Source: Nitrosomonadales bacterium (GTDB lineage Bacteria > Pseudomonadota > Gammaproteobacteria > Burkholderiales > Nitrosomonadaceae). From it: 20,334 bases of DNA. Position numbers and translations under genes: made by a program. The first letter of the stretch is position 1; the number at the start of each line of letters is the position of its first letter. Shown here piece by piece: positions 1-8,572 of the stretch. The notes beneath the pieces were generated by a model. The model was not told where the DNA came from, did no database searches, and saw only the letters and a program-made list of their open reading frames with translations. The stretch covers positions 1 to 20,334 of the forward strand of contig SPBV01000007.1 of assembly GCA_004525885.1 (NCBI GenBank). The letters are read 5' to 3'.

Positions 1-803
1 AGGATGTGGTAGAGATTGTAAAGTGTCTTGCGAGTTTTGTAGCCAGGGTCGAGTGGATAGGCTTCCCTGTAAGCCGCATAAAAAGTTGTGGAAAATCCGC
101 CAAAAAGTTCAGTCATAGCAAGATCTGTCTCACGGTCGCCATAATATACTGCTGGATCAAACAATACAGGATGCCCCGTGGGGTCGAAACTGTAATTCCC
201 GCTCCATAAGTCACCATGTAATAGAGACGCAATTAGTGGTGTCTCTGGAAAGAAAGCATCCAGTTCGACCATGAGACGCTCACCTTTTTTTTGTAGTTTT
301 CTTGTGTAGCCGTTAGTTTGAGCAAGCTGTAATTGATAGCCAAGGCGGTGTTTGCGCCAGAATTGTACCCAGTTGCAAGAGAACTCATTAATCTGTGGCG
401 TAGAACCTATAGTGTTGTTTTGTGTCCAGCCAAATTTTTCAAAGGATATTCGATGCATCTCCGCGAGCCCTGTTCCTAGGGCTGCACTCCCACTCTTAGA
501 TGTGCTATCCATCTCAAGATACTCTAGTACCAGCCACGCATTAGTTTCATTTCTGCCCCAGCAAATTGGAGTAGGAACTCGTAGTGTGTGTGAATTTTTG
601 ATTTCTTGTAAACCTGTTGCCTCTGCCTCAAATATTGGCATGCTTGCCATACTATTTAGTTTGACAAAGAAGCTATGGCTACCGCCTTCAATGTAATAAG
701 TTTGGTTAATACAACCCCCACTGATGGAGGATGTCCTCTCTACAACAAAAGGAGTGCCAAGGGAAGCTGAGATTTGTACAGCAATATCTGACCAGAGTGA
801 CAT
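1..803 (-). CDS. Fructosamine kinase / ketosamine-3-kinase family protein (3' end cut by window)
   Basis: Reading the minus strand from the ATG at 803 gives 267 codons with no stop up to the window edge. Family members are about 290 residues, so only the last few residues are missing. Visible kinase features are a glycine-rich loop with GGCINQTYY (about residues 29-37), a lysine in FFVKLN (Lys48) for ATP contact, the catalytic-loop motif HGDLWSGN (196-203), and FDPAVYYGDRE (215-225) with the metal-binding Asp. These are typical of the FN3K/YniA branch of aminoglycoside-phosphotransferase-like kinases. The family phosphorylates ketosamines (sugar adducts on protein amines) and so promotes deglycation; the substrate of this bacterial member is unknown. 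It lies 27 bp downstream of argH on the same strand and is probably cotranscribed. No strong Shine-Dalgarno sequence precedes the ATG. Confidence 0.88.
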   Translation of the reverse strand, partial: MSLWSDIAVQISASLGTPFVVERTSSISGGCINQTYYIEGGSHSFFVKLNSMASMPIFEAEATGLQEIKNSHTLRVPTPICWGRNETNAWLVLEYLEMDSTSKSGSAALGTGLAEMHRISFEKFGWTQNNTIGSTPQINEFSCNWVQFWRKHRLGYQLQLAQTNGYTRKLQKKGERLMVELDAFFPETPLIASLLHGDLWSGNYSFDPTGHPVLFDPAVYYGDRETDLAMTELFGGFSTTFYAAYREAYPLDPGYKTRKTLYNLYHI

Positions 804-830
804 GTTGGTGGCTCGCCAAACTGTACTACT

Positions 831-2243
831 TTAGGAAAGTTCTTTTCTTGCTGATTTGATTGCTTTACGTACTTGTGACGGTGCAGTCCCACCAATGTGA
901 TTCCGACTCTTTATCGATCCATCCAGAGTAAGTACTCCGAAGATATCTTTCTCAACTAATCGAGAGAATTTTTGTAACTCAAGTAGAGTAAGTGAACTCA
1001 AATCGCAGCCTTTCTTTTCAGCAGACCGTACTGCTTGAGCTACTGCTTCATGCGCATCGCGAAACGGTAACCCCTTCTTTGTAAGATAGTCAGCAAAATC
1101 GGTTGCAGTCGAGTAGCCACACATTGCCGCGTTACGCATAGCGTCCTTGTTTACATGAATACCTTTAAGCATAGCGGCGTAAATACGTAATGTTTCACTG
1201 AGTGTATCTACCGTGTCAAATAGAGGTTCTTTGTCCTCTTGATTGTCTTTATTGTAAGCTAGCGGTTGCGCTTTCATCAGTGTTAGTAAAGCAATAAGAT
1301 GACCATTTACGCGCCCAGTTTTTCCCCGCACTAGTTCTGGTACGTCTGGGTTCTTTTTTTGCGGCATAATAGATGAGCCAGTACAGAAACGGTCATTAAG
1401 TGTGATGAATCCAAACAATGGGCTCACCCATAAAATTAATTCCTCAGATAACCGTGACAAATGAGTCATGATCAGTGCTGCACAAGCGCAAAACTCGATA
1501 GCAAAATCCCGGTCAGAAACTGCATCAAGCGAGTTTTTACAAATACCTTCAAAGCCTAATTTTTGCGCTACCATTTTGCGGTCGATAGGGTAACTGGTTC
1601 CTGCTAACGCCGCTGCTCCTAGTGGGAGTTTATTCACGCGTTTTCTACAATCTGACAACCGGTCGGTGTCGCGTTTTAGCATCTCAAAATATGCCATGAG
1701 ATGATGCCCAAAGGAAATTGGCTGGGCTACTTGCAGATGAGTAAAGCCAGGCATTACCGTATCCGTATGTTCCTCAGCAAGATCCAATATTGCCTGCTGC
1801 ATAGTTTTAATAAGGTTGGTTATCTCATCAATAGAAGTACGTAAATAAAGCCGCACATCGGTTGCTATTTGATCATTACGCGAACGCGCAGTATGGAGTC
1901 GTTTGCCTGCATCGCCAACTAAGGTGATGAGACGTTTTTCAATATTGAGATGCACATCTTCTAGTTCAAGTAGCCAGTCAAACGTACCACTATGGATTTC
2001 ATCTCGAATCTGATGTAGTCCTTTCCCGATAGCAACCAAGTCTTTTGCACTAATAATTCCCGACGCAGAGAGCATCTGGGCGTGTGCTAATGACCCTTGA
2101 ATATCGTACTCAGCTAACCGTTGGTCAAATCATACCGATGCAGTATAACGCTGCACCAGCTTAGAAACAGGTTCTTCAAACCGTCCTGACCAAGTCTTCT
2201 TATGGCTTCTGGTTAACGTGGGTTTCTTTCTTGGGATTTTCAT
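831..2243 (-). pseudogene. argH: Argininosuccinate lyase, interrupted by an in-frame TGA at codon 38
   Basis: ArgH splits argininosuccinate into arginine and fumarate, the last step of arginine biosynthesis, as a cytosolic tetramer. Read from the ATG at 2243 (AAGG Shine-Dalgarno five bases upstream) the frame has 470 sense-length codons, the usual ArgH length. It shows the N-terminal WSGRFEEP motif, TARSRND (about 118-124), the catalytic-His motif GFTHLQ (His about 169) and the fumarate-lyase signature GSSIMPQKKNPD (about 289-300). Codon 38 (bases 2132-2130) is TGA, between YTASV and FDQRLAEYDIQGS. Both flanks are clearly ArgH and in the same frame, so this is a point change, not a frameshift. 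The longest uninterrupted frame begins at the ATG at 2075 (414 residues, no Shine-Dalgarno seen) and lacks 56 N-terminal residues that include conserved substrate-binding sequence. It could be a real nonsense mutation, a base-calling error, or a gene rescued by readthrough. No other damage is visible in the frame, which favours a recent event or an error. Confidence 0.85.
2130..2132 (-). other. In-frame TGA stop inside argH
   Basis: The minus-strand codons around it read GCA TCG GTA TGA TTT GAC CAA (Ala-Ser-Val-stop-Phe-Asp-Gln). This falls in the conserved ArgH segment ASVxFDxRLA. The position is variable in the family, so a single base change from a sense codon such as GGA, CGA, TCA or TGG would explain it. 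Confidence 0.9.
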
Positions 2244-2312
2244 AATGCCTTGTCAAAAATGAAAGTATATGCAACCCTTTCTTAATTTCTATTCTTTATT
2301 TAGACTTTTGGA

Positions 2313-3326
2313 GTGGCAAGTATAAATCAAAAATCGTATCCGGACTCACTGCCAAATTTCCGTAACCTTGGTGTGATTCTGCGCATCTTGGTTATCGTGA
2401 ACGTTATCGGTTTTATAGCGGCGATGCTCAGATCCCCAACTTGGTTTGGGGTTATACAGGAATTCACGGAAATCGCGGTCATTACTCAACCTATATTATT
2501 GATAAATTTGTTACTATTGTACGGCTTATATAAACCACTTTCACGTTTATCATACGCTGTTGGGATTTTCATGGTGTTTGTACTAGAGCTGATTTTGGCA
2601 ACAGTCATGTATTGGTTCAGTGGAATGGCATCAGACAACTTAGAAGCAGGAATGATCTTTCGATACTGGGTATTATGTCTTACCGTTACTGGTGTACTGT
2701 TGGCATATTTTAACCTACGTAGTCGCGCACTTTCTCCAGCCTTTACAGAAGCTCGCTTACAGGCACTGCAATCACGTATTCGCCCCCATTTCTTGTTCAA
2801 TTGCATTAACGCTGTTCTGTCGCTAATTCGCGCTGATCCAAAACGTGCCGAGCATGCACTGGAGGATATGGCCGATTTATTTCGTGTATTGATGGCCGAT
2901 AATCGTCAATTATCACCATTACAACAGGAAATCAAGTTATGTCGCCAGTACTTGCAATTGGAACAATTACGTCTAGGAGAGCGACTCAAGGTTGAGTGGC
3001 ATATCGACAACTTGCCGTCAGACGCGCTGATCCCACCACTGGTGTTACAGCCACTTCTCGAAAATGCTGTTTATCACGGTATTGAACCCATAGTTGGCAC
3101 CGGTATCATAAACATTAATATCTATAAAAGCCGCGATGAGGTTCACTTGGTTTTGCGTAACCCCTTTCAAGCAGAAGGCAAGCACCATAGCGGTAATAAG
3201 ATGGCGCTGAACAATATTCGCGAGCGACTGGCATTGCATTTTGATGCAGAAAGCAGACTAGAAAATAGGGTCAGCGATGGTGTCTATCAGGTTCATATCA
3301 TCATCCCATTCGTAACCACGGTATAA
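2313..3326 (+). CDS. algZ: Sensor histidine kinase, AlgZ/FimS (LytS/YehU-type His_kinase family)
   Basis: This is the 337-residue membrane sensor kinase of a two-component pair with the next gene. The N-terminal half has four predicted membrane helices (about 20-40, 55-75, 82-102, 117-134) with very short loops, so the sensed signal is probably within or at the membrane. The cytoplasmic part begins with the His_kinase family motif around RPHFLFN, where His159 is the expected phosphorylation site. An ATPase domain follows with the N-box LLENAVYHGIEP (Asn251) and a glycine-poor late ATP-lid region NNIRERLALHF. This layout matches AlgZ/FimS of Pseudomonas and its betaproteobacterial relatives. 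The start is uncertain: GTG at 2313 is the only in-frame candidate before residue 21, because a TAG lies at 2301-2303, but its GGAG overlaps the start codon. It is divergent from argH and 21 bp upstream of the response regulator, the same order as in Pseudomonas. The gene name rests on this similarity. Confidence 0.85.
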   Translation: MASINQKSYPDSLPNFRNLGVILRILVIVNVIGFIAAMLRSPTWFGVIQEFTEIAVITQPILLINLLLLYGLYKPLSRLSYAVGIFMVFVLELILATVMYWFSGMASDNLEAGMIFRYWVLCLTVTGVLLAYFNLRSRALSPAFTEARLQALQSRIRPHFLFNCINAVLSLIRADPKRAEHALEDMADLFRVLMADNRQLSPLQQEIKLCRQYLQLEQLRLGERLKVEWHIDNLPSDALIPPLVLQPLLENAVYHGIEPIVGTGIININIYKSRDEVHLVLRNPFQAEGKHHSGNKMALNNIRERLALHFDAESRLENRVSDGVYQVHIIIPFVTTV

Positions 3327-3347
3327 AGCATCGAGGAAGCATAGGAA

Positions 3348-4103
3348 ATGAGTAATTCCCCGTTAAGAGTTATGGTAGTAGACGATGAGGCCCCGGCACG
3401 TAATCGACTCAAAGATTTATTGCATGACAGCATGGAAAAAATTCCGCTGCAACTAGCAGGAGAGGCATCTAATGGATTAGAAGCGCTGGCACTATTACAG
3501 ATAGAGCATATAGATGTGGTGTTGCTTGACATCCGTATGCCTGAAATGGATGGGCTCGAGCTCGCGCAGCACTTGCTCAAGCTGCCTGTACCTCCTGCAT
3601 TTATTTTCACTACTGCCTATGATGTTTATGCTGTCCAGGCATTCGAACTACATGCGGTAGATTATCTGCTTAAGCCTATACGTCTGACACGATTACTGGA
3701 AGCGTTAATGCGCATTGGTACAGTAATTCCTCTACAGCAGGAAGTGTTACAGAAAATCCGTCCTGAACCACGCGCATATCTTAGTGTGCACGAGCGTGAC
3801 AAAATTCATTTAATTCCTTTAAGCGATGTAATTTATCTTCGTGCAGAGTTGAAATACGTGACAATCCGCACTTGTGAGAAAGAGTATTTACTAGAAGAGT
3901 CACTGACTCGTTTGGAAGAGGAGTTTCAAGAACGCTTTGCGCGTATTCACCGCAATTGCCTGGTAGCGAAAGACTATATCGCAGGATTCGAGAAAACTGA
4001 GGGAGGAAGCGGGGAGTCGTGTTGGATGTTATTACTCAGAGGTTTGGAAGAGAGGCTCCCAGTAAGTCGCCGACAGCAGTATATCATGCGAGAACTAGGA
4101 TAA
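3348..4103 (+). CDS. algR: Response regulator, AlgR/LytTR family
   Basis: This 251-residue DNA-binding response regulator is the partner of the kinase 21 bp upstream. The receiver domain spans about 6-125 with the acidic pair Asp12-Asp13, phosphoacceptor Asp61 in LLDIRMPEMDG, Thr88/Thr89 and Lys109 in LLKP, so all phosphorylation residues are present. The LytTR DNA-binding domain covers about 143-245 and includes DVIYLRAELKYVTI, the RIHRNCLV segment (199-206) and the terminal LPVSRR. The start ATG has a good GAGGA Shine-Dalgarno eight bases upstream. Relatives control alginate, twitching, virulence or cell-envelope genes; the targets here cannot be told from the window. In many proteobacteria hemC follows algR. 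Here the next gene is the convergent end of the suf operon, 46 bp away, with no clear terminator between them. Confidence 0.9.
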   Translation: MSNSPLRVMVVDDEAPARNRLKDLLHDSMEKIPLQLAGEASNGLEALALLQIEHIDVVLLDIRMPEMDGLELAQHLLKLPVPPAFIFTTAYDVYAVQAFELHAVDYLLKPIRLTRLLEALMRIGTVIPLQQEVLQKIRPEPRAYLSVHERDKIHLIPLSDVIYLRAELKYVTIRTCEKEYLLEESLTRLEEEFQERFARIHRNCLVAKDYIAGFEKTEGGSGESCWMLLLRGLEERLPVSRRQQYIMRELG

Positions 4104-4149
4104 AGTTTACTAGCTATTTTTGTTTGTTGAGTAATAGTTTTCTCATTTT

Positions 4150-4710
4150 TTAGACTGCTACGACCTCGATGTCAGTTTCTATCGATTTCAACAGATTCTC
4201 AATGCCCCTGAGCGTACCAGAAATCGAGCTTGGGCAAGTGCCACATGCACCTTGATAGTGTACGCTGAGCACATTATCTTTAAGATCGACTACGTGAAGG
4301 TCTCCACCGTCACCTTGCAGATAGGGGCGTATTTCTTCGTCGAGTAAGACATTGATCCTATCTAGGCGCAGCTGGTCTTTTGAGCATAAACCTGAGATGG
4401 CAGTAGATGCCGTCGCTATTATGTCGGCAGATTGTGTCGCCGCTGCTGGGGCGGCGCGAATCGGGTCAGCAACTTCACGTGACAAATCTGCCCAGTTCGC
4501 ACTTCCATCTTGTGTGACAGTGATCCAACGATCTACATAAAACACGTTGGTTACATGATCAATTTCGAATAGCTCGGCGGCGAGGGGATCATCTTTTGCT
4601 TGCTCTGCACTATCGTAGGAATGAGCAATTCCCCAAGTTAACGGTTCCTTTAGGATAAATTTAAGAGCATTCGGATTTGGCGTGCCCTCTATATTGGCAA
4701 TTTTTGGCAT
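4150..4710 (-). CDS. nfu: Nfu-type iron-sulfur cluster carrier (Nfu N-domain plus NifU C-domain)
   Basis: This 186-residue protein probably accepts Fe-S clusters from the SufBCD scaffold and delivers them to target enzymes. The N-terminal domain (about 4-88) has the Nfu_N motif EGTPNPNALKF (8-18). An Ala/Ser/Thr-rich linker (about 85-106) leads to a NifU C-terminal domain (112-186) with DEEIRPYLQGDGGDL and the cluster-binding CGTC (Cys156 and Cys159). This two-domain order is the mitochondrial/alphaproteobacterial Nfu1 type, not the A-type-like NfuA of E. coli. It is the last gene of the suf operon and starts 12 bp after the sufU stop. The Shine-Dalgarno is weak (TGGA about eight bases upstream), so translation may depend on coupling to sufU. 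Confidence 0.9.
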   Translation of the reverse strand: MPKIANIEGTPNPNALKFILKEPLTWGIAHSYDSAEQAKDDPLAAELFEIDHVTNVFYVDRWITVTQDGSANWADLSREVADPIRAAPAAATQSADIIATASTAISGLCSKDQLRLDRINVLLDEEIRPYLQGDGGDLHVVDLKDNVLSVHYQGACGTCPSSISGTLRGIENLLKSIETDIEVVAV

Positions 4711-4722
4711 AATAATATCCAG

Positions 4723-5205
4723 TCAAGCATTACCAATCGAAACATGCATTGGATCATCATCGGCTTCGGTCGAGATTGTGGCAACAGAATTTAGCGCTGC
4801 CTGTAGCGTATGCCATGGAAGGATTGCACATTTGACACGAGTAGGAAGATCGCGCACCCCAAAAAATACAGTTAGACGTCCAAGATGGTGTTTGTCATTA
4901 GGTTCAAGCTTACCAATCGTCATTTCCCGAAATTCTTGGATCATCGTTTCGGCATCAGCTTGCGTTTTTCCTTTAACATTAGCAGTCATCATTGAAGCTG
5001 ATGCCTTACAAATCGCACATGATTCACCTTGAAACGAGATGTCGTTGATATACCCTTCACTAAGATTGAGTTTAATGTTCAGATGATCGCCACATAGAGG
5101 ATTATGGCCTTCGGCAGATCGGTTCGCATTATCGAGCGAGCCATAATTGCGTGGGTTTCTATTATGATCAAGAATTACTTCTTGATAGAGTGATTTAGTA
5201 ATCAT
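4723..5205 (-). CDS. sufU: SufU-type sulfur acceptor / Fe-S assembly protein
   Basis: This 160-residue cytosolic protein takes the persulfide sulfur from the desulfurase SufS and passes it to SufBCD. Zinc-ligand residues known from Bacillus SufU are present: Cys38 and Asp40 in PLCGD, Cys63 in GESCAICKAS, and Cys126 in RVKCAILPW. The segment between the second and third ligands is long (63 residues), which separates SufU from IscU. The protein begins with the typical YQEVILDHNRNPRN. Its ATG overlaps the sufS stop by one base (TAATG), so the two are translationally coupled; an AAGG lies about ten bases upstream. Pairing with sufS next door supports a SufS/SufU desulfurase couple, which would replace the SufE commonly found in Proteobacteria. 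No sufE is visible in the window. Confidence 0.92.
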   Translation of the reverse strand: MITKSLYQEVILDHNRNPRNYGSLDNANRSAEGHNPLCGDHLNIKLNLSEGYINDISFQGESCAICKASASMMTANVKGKTQADAETMIQEFREMTIGKLEPNDKHHLGRLTVFFGVRDLPTRVKCAILPWHTLQAALNSVATISTEADDDPMHVSIGNA

Positions 5206-6464
5206 TATAAAAAAACCTTCTGTACTTTCTGAATGCCTGAGATTAAAGCATCAACTTCGACCATGGTATTGTAAAATGAAAAAGAGGCGCGCGTGGTTGC
5301 TGGTACTTTATAGTGTTGCATTACTGGTTGCGCACAGTGGTGTCCAGTGCGCACTGCGATGCCCTCTTGGTTCAGGAGTGTGCCAATGTCGTGAGGGTGT
5401 ATTCTATCAACAGAAAATGACAGAACTGCAACTTTCTCTGTGGCGGAACCAATAATGCGTATACCTGGTATATGGCTAATCTGCTCGGTTGCGTAATTTA
5501 TCAAATTACGTTCGTATGCCTCGATCGCGGACAAGTCAACCGAGGATAGATAGTCAACTGCAGCGCCAAATCCAATCGCAGCTGCGATTGGTGGAGTGCC
5601 TGCTTCGAATTTATGTGGGATCGTATTATAGGTGGTTTTCTCAAATGTCACCGATGCTATCATGTCTCCACCACCTTTGAATGGTTGCATACGCTCAAGT
5701 AGAATAGCTTTACCATAGAGAATACCGATTCCTGTTGGGCCACATAGTTTGTGGCCTGAGAATGTATAAAAATCGCAATCAAGATCTTGCACATCGATAT
5801 TCATGTGTGGCGCGGTCTGTGCGCCGTCGACTAGTATCGGTACACCGCGAGCATGTGCGAACTCTATCATTTGTTTAATTGGATTAATGGTGCCAAGTGC
5901 GTTCGATACGTGCGTTACACCTACAAATTTTGTATGTTTATTAAAGAGCTGCTTATACTCTTCGATCAAGAGTTCTCCCTCATCGTTGATTGGTACAACA
6001 CGGATTTTTGCTCCAGTTTCTTCTGCTAACATTTGCCACGGCACAATGTTCGAATGGTGCTCAAGGGTGGTCAGGATGATCTCATCTCCAGAGCAAATAA
6101 ACTTACGGCCATAACCATGAGCGACTAAATTTATTGCATCAGTAGTACCACTGGTGAAGATTATTTCTCGTTCTTCATTTGCATTAATGAAATTTTTCAG
6201 CTTGTGGCGTGATTTCTCATATTCTGCAGTAGCTGTTTCTGACAGATAATGTACCGCACGGTTGATGTTGGCATGCTGCATAGTTTGATACTTGGTCATG
6301 CGGTCTATCACTGGCTGCGGCATCTGGCTGGAAGCGGCATTGTCAAGATAGACTAGCGGTTTACCATCAATCTTAAGCTTAAGAATAGGAAAGTCAGCAC
6401 GGATCTGTTCGACGTCGAACATTGAAGTATTGGGTGATTTCAATAAAGATTCAACGAGTTTCAT
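5205..6464 (-). CDS. sufS: Cysteine desulfurase SufS
   Basis: This PLP enzyme (419 residues, class V aminotransferase fold, group II desulfurase) removes sulfur from cysteine and holds it as a persulfide on its active-site Cys. The PLP lysine is Lys239 in TFSGHKLCGPTG. The cofactor-stacking His136 is in LEHHSN, Asp213 and Gln216 are in VDGAQ, and the catalytic Cys377 is in VRTGHHCAQP, which is followed by the short loop typical of SufS. The frame is intact. The start is not certain: the ATG at 6464 gives 14 extra residues compared with the usual SufS start (MFDVEQIR, ATG at 6422), and neither has a convincing Shine-Dalgarno. The first ATG lies three bases after the sufD stop, which favours coupling. 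It lies between sufD and sufU in the suf operon. Confidence 0.95.
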   Translation of the reverse strand: MKLVESLLKSPNTSMFDVEQIRADFPILKLKIDGKPLVYLDNAASSQMPQPVIDRMTKYQTMQHANINRAVHYLSETATAEYEKSRHKLKNFINANEEREIIFTSGTTDAINLVAHGYGRKFICSGDEIILTTLEHHSNIVPWQMLAEETGAKIRVVPINDEGELLIEEYKQLFNKHTKFVGVTHVSNALGTINPIKQMIEFAHARGVPILVDGAQTAPHMNIDVQDLDCDFYTFSGHKLCGPTGIGILYGKAILLERMQPFKGGGDMIASVTFEKTTYNTIPHKFEAGTPPIAAAIGFGAAVDYLSSVDLSAIEAYERNLINYATEQISHIPGIRIIGSATEKVAVLSFSVDRIHPHDIGTLLNQEGIAVRTGHHCAQPVMQHYKVPATTRASFSFYNTMVEVDALISGIQKVQKVFL

Positions 6465-6467
6465 GAT

Positions 6468-7781
6468 CTAGTTTTTCTGGGTTTGTTCAAGTACTGTTTG
6501 CTCTAGCCGAAATTTGAGAGATGCTATAGGTATGCGGTCAATAATCTCGGCGCCAAATGCATATGTCAGCAGATTACGCGCTGTGACTTCCGATAACCCA
6601 CGGCTTCTAAGATAAAATATTTCTTCATTATCGAGTTGACCGACAGTTGCTCCATGCGCGCACTTCACATCATTTGCGAAAATCTCGAGCTGTGGTTTGG
6701 TATCGATTCGTGCTTTGGAAGTTAATAGAAGGTTGCGGTTCGACTGAGTAGAGTTTGTAAGCTGTGCGCCTGGCCGTACCATGATCTTGCCGTTAAACAC
6801 CGCGTGTGCGGCATCATCAATAATACATTTATGTAGCTGACGACTTGTGCAATGTGGCTTCGTGTGGTCAATACAGGTATGCGTATCAGCAAGTTGATGA
6901 TTAGAGATCAGTGCAAGCCCATCAGCTGCACACTCGGCGCCCTCATCTTTTAGTTGCACATTCAGGTTGTAGCGCGAAATACGCGCGCCAAGCGTAATGC
7001 TGACCGAATGATAGCGGCTTGCCCGTGCAAGTGATACAGAGCAATTTGCCATATGAAATGACTGCTTGCTGTCACGCTGTATACGGACATGATTAACAGT
7101 AGCATTATCGGCAAGTACAATCTCCGTCACTGTATTAGTGATATAAGTTTCCTCTTGTAGAGTGACGTAATCCTCGAGAACTGTCACAGTGCTACTTGGT
7201 TCAGCAATTAATAGGCAACGTGGGTGACTTGCCACTTCTTTTTGGGTAGCAATGAATAATAAATGTACTGGCATTTCAACTGACACGTTCCGCGGTACGA
7301 TGATAAGCGCTCCTTCATGTAGGAAGGCAGTATTGAGTGCAGCAAATACATTGTCCTGAAAGTCTGTATGGCGACCAAGATGGGGTTCTATAGCTGCCAG
7401 GTTTTCAGAAGTTGCTGCTAACAGATTTGAAACTACCACATTAGAATCTTTAGATGTTTCTGACAACTGTGTAGATAAATTAGGTGCATACACGCCGTCA
7501 ATAAACACGAGTCGAGTTACCGTCTCTGCAAGATAGAAGTGCTCCACACTAGAGCTTTGTAGGGGTGATGCCATACGCACTGGCTGGAACGATATCTTCG
7601 TAAGAGGAGAAATATCAGTAAAACGCCATTCTTCGTCATTTTTAGTTGGTATCCTTAGCGCACTTACTCGGTCAACCGCATTGGCTCTCAGCTGGTTAAG
7701 TCTCTCAAGCGGGCTCATTGATAGTTGTGACTGTCCATGGAGCAGACTTTTGAGATAGCTGTCACTTGTAACTATACTCAT
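6468..7781 (-). CDS. sufD: SufD, Fe-S cluster assembly scaffold subunit
   Basis: This 437-residue subunit of the SufBCD scaffold pairs with SufB through its beta-helix core. The C-terminal part carries the conserved FANDVKCAHGATVGQLD segment and FYLRSRGL. His376 in CAHGAT corresponds to His360 of E. coli SufD, which is implicated with SufB in holding the nascent cluster. The N-terminal half is poorly conserved, as is usual for SufD. I chose the ATG at 7781, not the one at 7823. It follows the sufC stop by two bases and has a GGGA Shine-Dalgarno seven bases upstream, whereas the longer frame would overlap sufC by 40 bases and has no such signal. Confidence 0.92.
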   Translation of the reverse strand: MSIVTSDSYLKSLLHGQSQLSMSPLERLNQLRANAVDRVSALRIPTKNDEEWRFTDISPLTKISFQPVRMASPLQSSSVEHFYLAETVTRLVFIDGVYAPNLSTQLSETSKDSNVVVSNLLAATSENLAAIEPHLGRHTDFQDNVFAALNTAFLHEGALIIVPRNVSVEMPVHLLFIATQKEVASHPRCLLIAEPSSTVTVLEDYVTLQEETYITNTVTEIVLADNATVNHVRIQRDSKQSFHMANCSVSLARASRYHSVSITLGARISRYNLNVQLKDEGAECAADGLALISNHQLADTHTCIDHTKPHCTSRQLHKCIIDDAAHAVFNGKIMVRPGAQLTNSTQSNRNLLLTSKARIDTKPQLEIFANDVKCAHGATVGQLDNEEIFYLRSRGLSEVTARNLLTYAFGAEIIDRIPIASLKFRLEQTVLEQTQKN

Positions 7782-7783
7782 GC

Positions 7784-8572
7784 TTATGTCCCTGCTGTGG
7801 TAGGTTGTTCGACATTGACCCAATCGTAGCCATGTTTCTCAAGGTCAAGTGCAAGCTCCTTGCCTCCTGTTTTAACGATACGTCCCGATTCCATTACATG
7901 CACGTAGTCCGGTACGATATAGTTCAGCATGCGTTGGTAGTGTGTAACCAGTATGGTCGCGTTACCCTTATTAGCAAGTTGATTAACACCGTTAGCTACG
8001 ATCCTAAGTGCGTCGATGTCGAGACCAGAGTCGGTCTCGTCAAGAATAGCTATCCTAGGATCAAGCAGTGACATTTGTAATATTTCATTACGTTTTTTTT
8101 CCCCGCCAGAGAAATTTTCATTAACACTACGATCCAGAAAATCTGGATTCATTTCGAGCAGCTTCATTTTTTCTCGGACGAGATCATCAAATTCAAGTGG
8201 ATCCAGTTCGTCTTTGTTCCGCTGTATTTGTGCTGTATTGTATGCAAGGCGCAGAAACTGGTTATTCGCTACACCTGGAATTTCTATGGGGTACTGGAAG
8301 CCAAGAAAAATTCCGGCTCTTGCGCGTTCTTCCGGCGCTAGATCAAGCAGATTTTTACCTTCAAAGTCTACCGTACCACCCGTGATCTCATAGTCAGCGT
8401 GACCGGCGATCACCTTGGCAAAGGTACTCTTACCTGAACCATTTGTTCCCATGATCGCGTGTATTTCGCCACTTTTGACAGTAAGATTAATTCCTTTGAG
8501 AATCGTAATGCCATTAACGGTTGCACACAACTCGCGCACCTCAAGTAGTACTTTGCTGTCTTGGTAAATCAT
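7784..8572 (-). CDS. sufC: SufC, ATPase of the Fe-S assembly scaffold
   Basis: This 262-residue ABC-type ATPase binds SufB and SufD, and its ATP cycle opens the scaffold for cluster formation; it is soluble, not a transporter. Walker A is GTNGSGKST (42-50), the Q-loop is near Gln93, and the signature is NFSGGEKKR (153-161). Walker B plus the catalytic Glu is AILDETDSGLD (Glu179), and the H-loop is THYQRML (His211). NFSGGEKKR and DETDSGLD are characteristic of SufC. The start overlaps the sufB stop as ATGA, so the two are translationally coupled. Confidence 0.97.
   Translation of the reverse strand: MIYQDSKVLLEVRELCATVNGITILKGINLTVKSGEIHAIMGTNGSGKSTFAKVIAGHADYEITGGTVDFEGKNLLDLAPEERARAGIFLGFQYPIEIPGVANNQFLRLAYNTAQIQRNKDELDPLEFDDLVREKMKLLEMNPDFLDRSVNENFSGGEKKRNEILQMSLLDPRIAILDETDSGLDIDALRIVANGVNQLANKGNATILVTHYQRMLNYIVPDYVHVMESGRIVKTGGKELALDLEKHGYDWVNVEQPTTAGT

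Noticed and set aside
352..696. Plus-strand open frame of 114 codons
   Set aside because: It lies opposite the fructosamine-kinase-like gene, whose minus-strand frame has recognisable kinase motifs; the plus frame shows none.
2130..2132. TGA in argH as a selenocysteine codon
   Set aside because: ArgH is not a known selenoprotein family, the position is not catalytic, and no clear bacterial SECIS-like stem was seen just downstream.
7782..7823. Longer sufD start at 7823 (14 extra residues)
   Set aside because: It would overlap sufC by 40 bases and lacks a ribosome site, while the ATG at 7781 has GGGA and follows the sufC stop directly.
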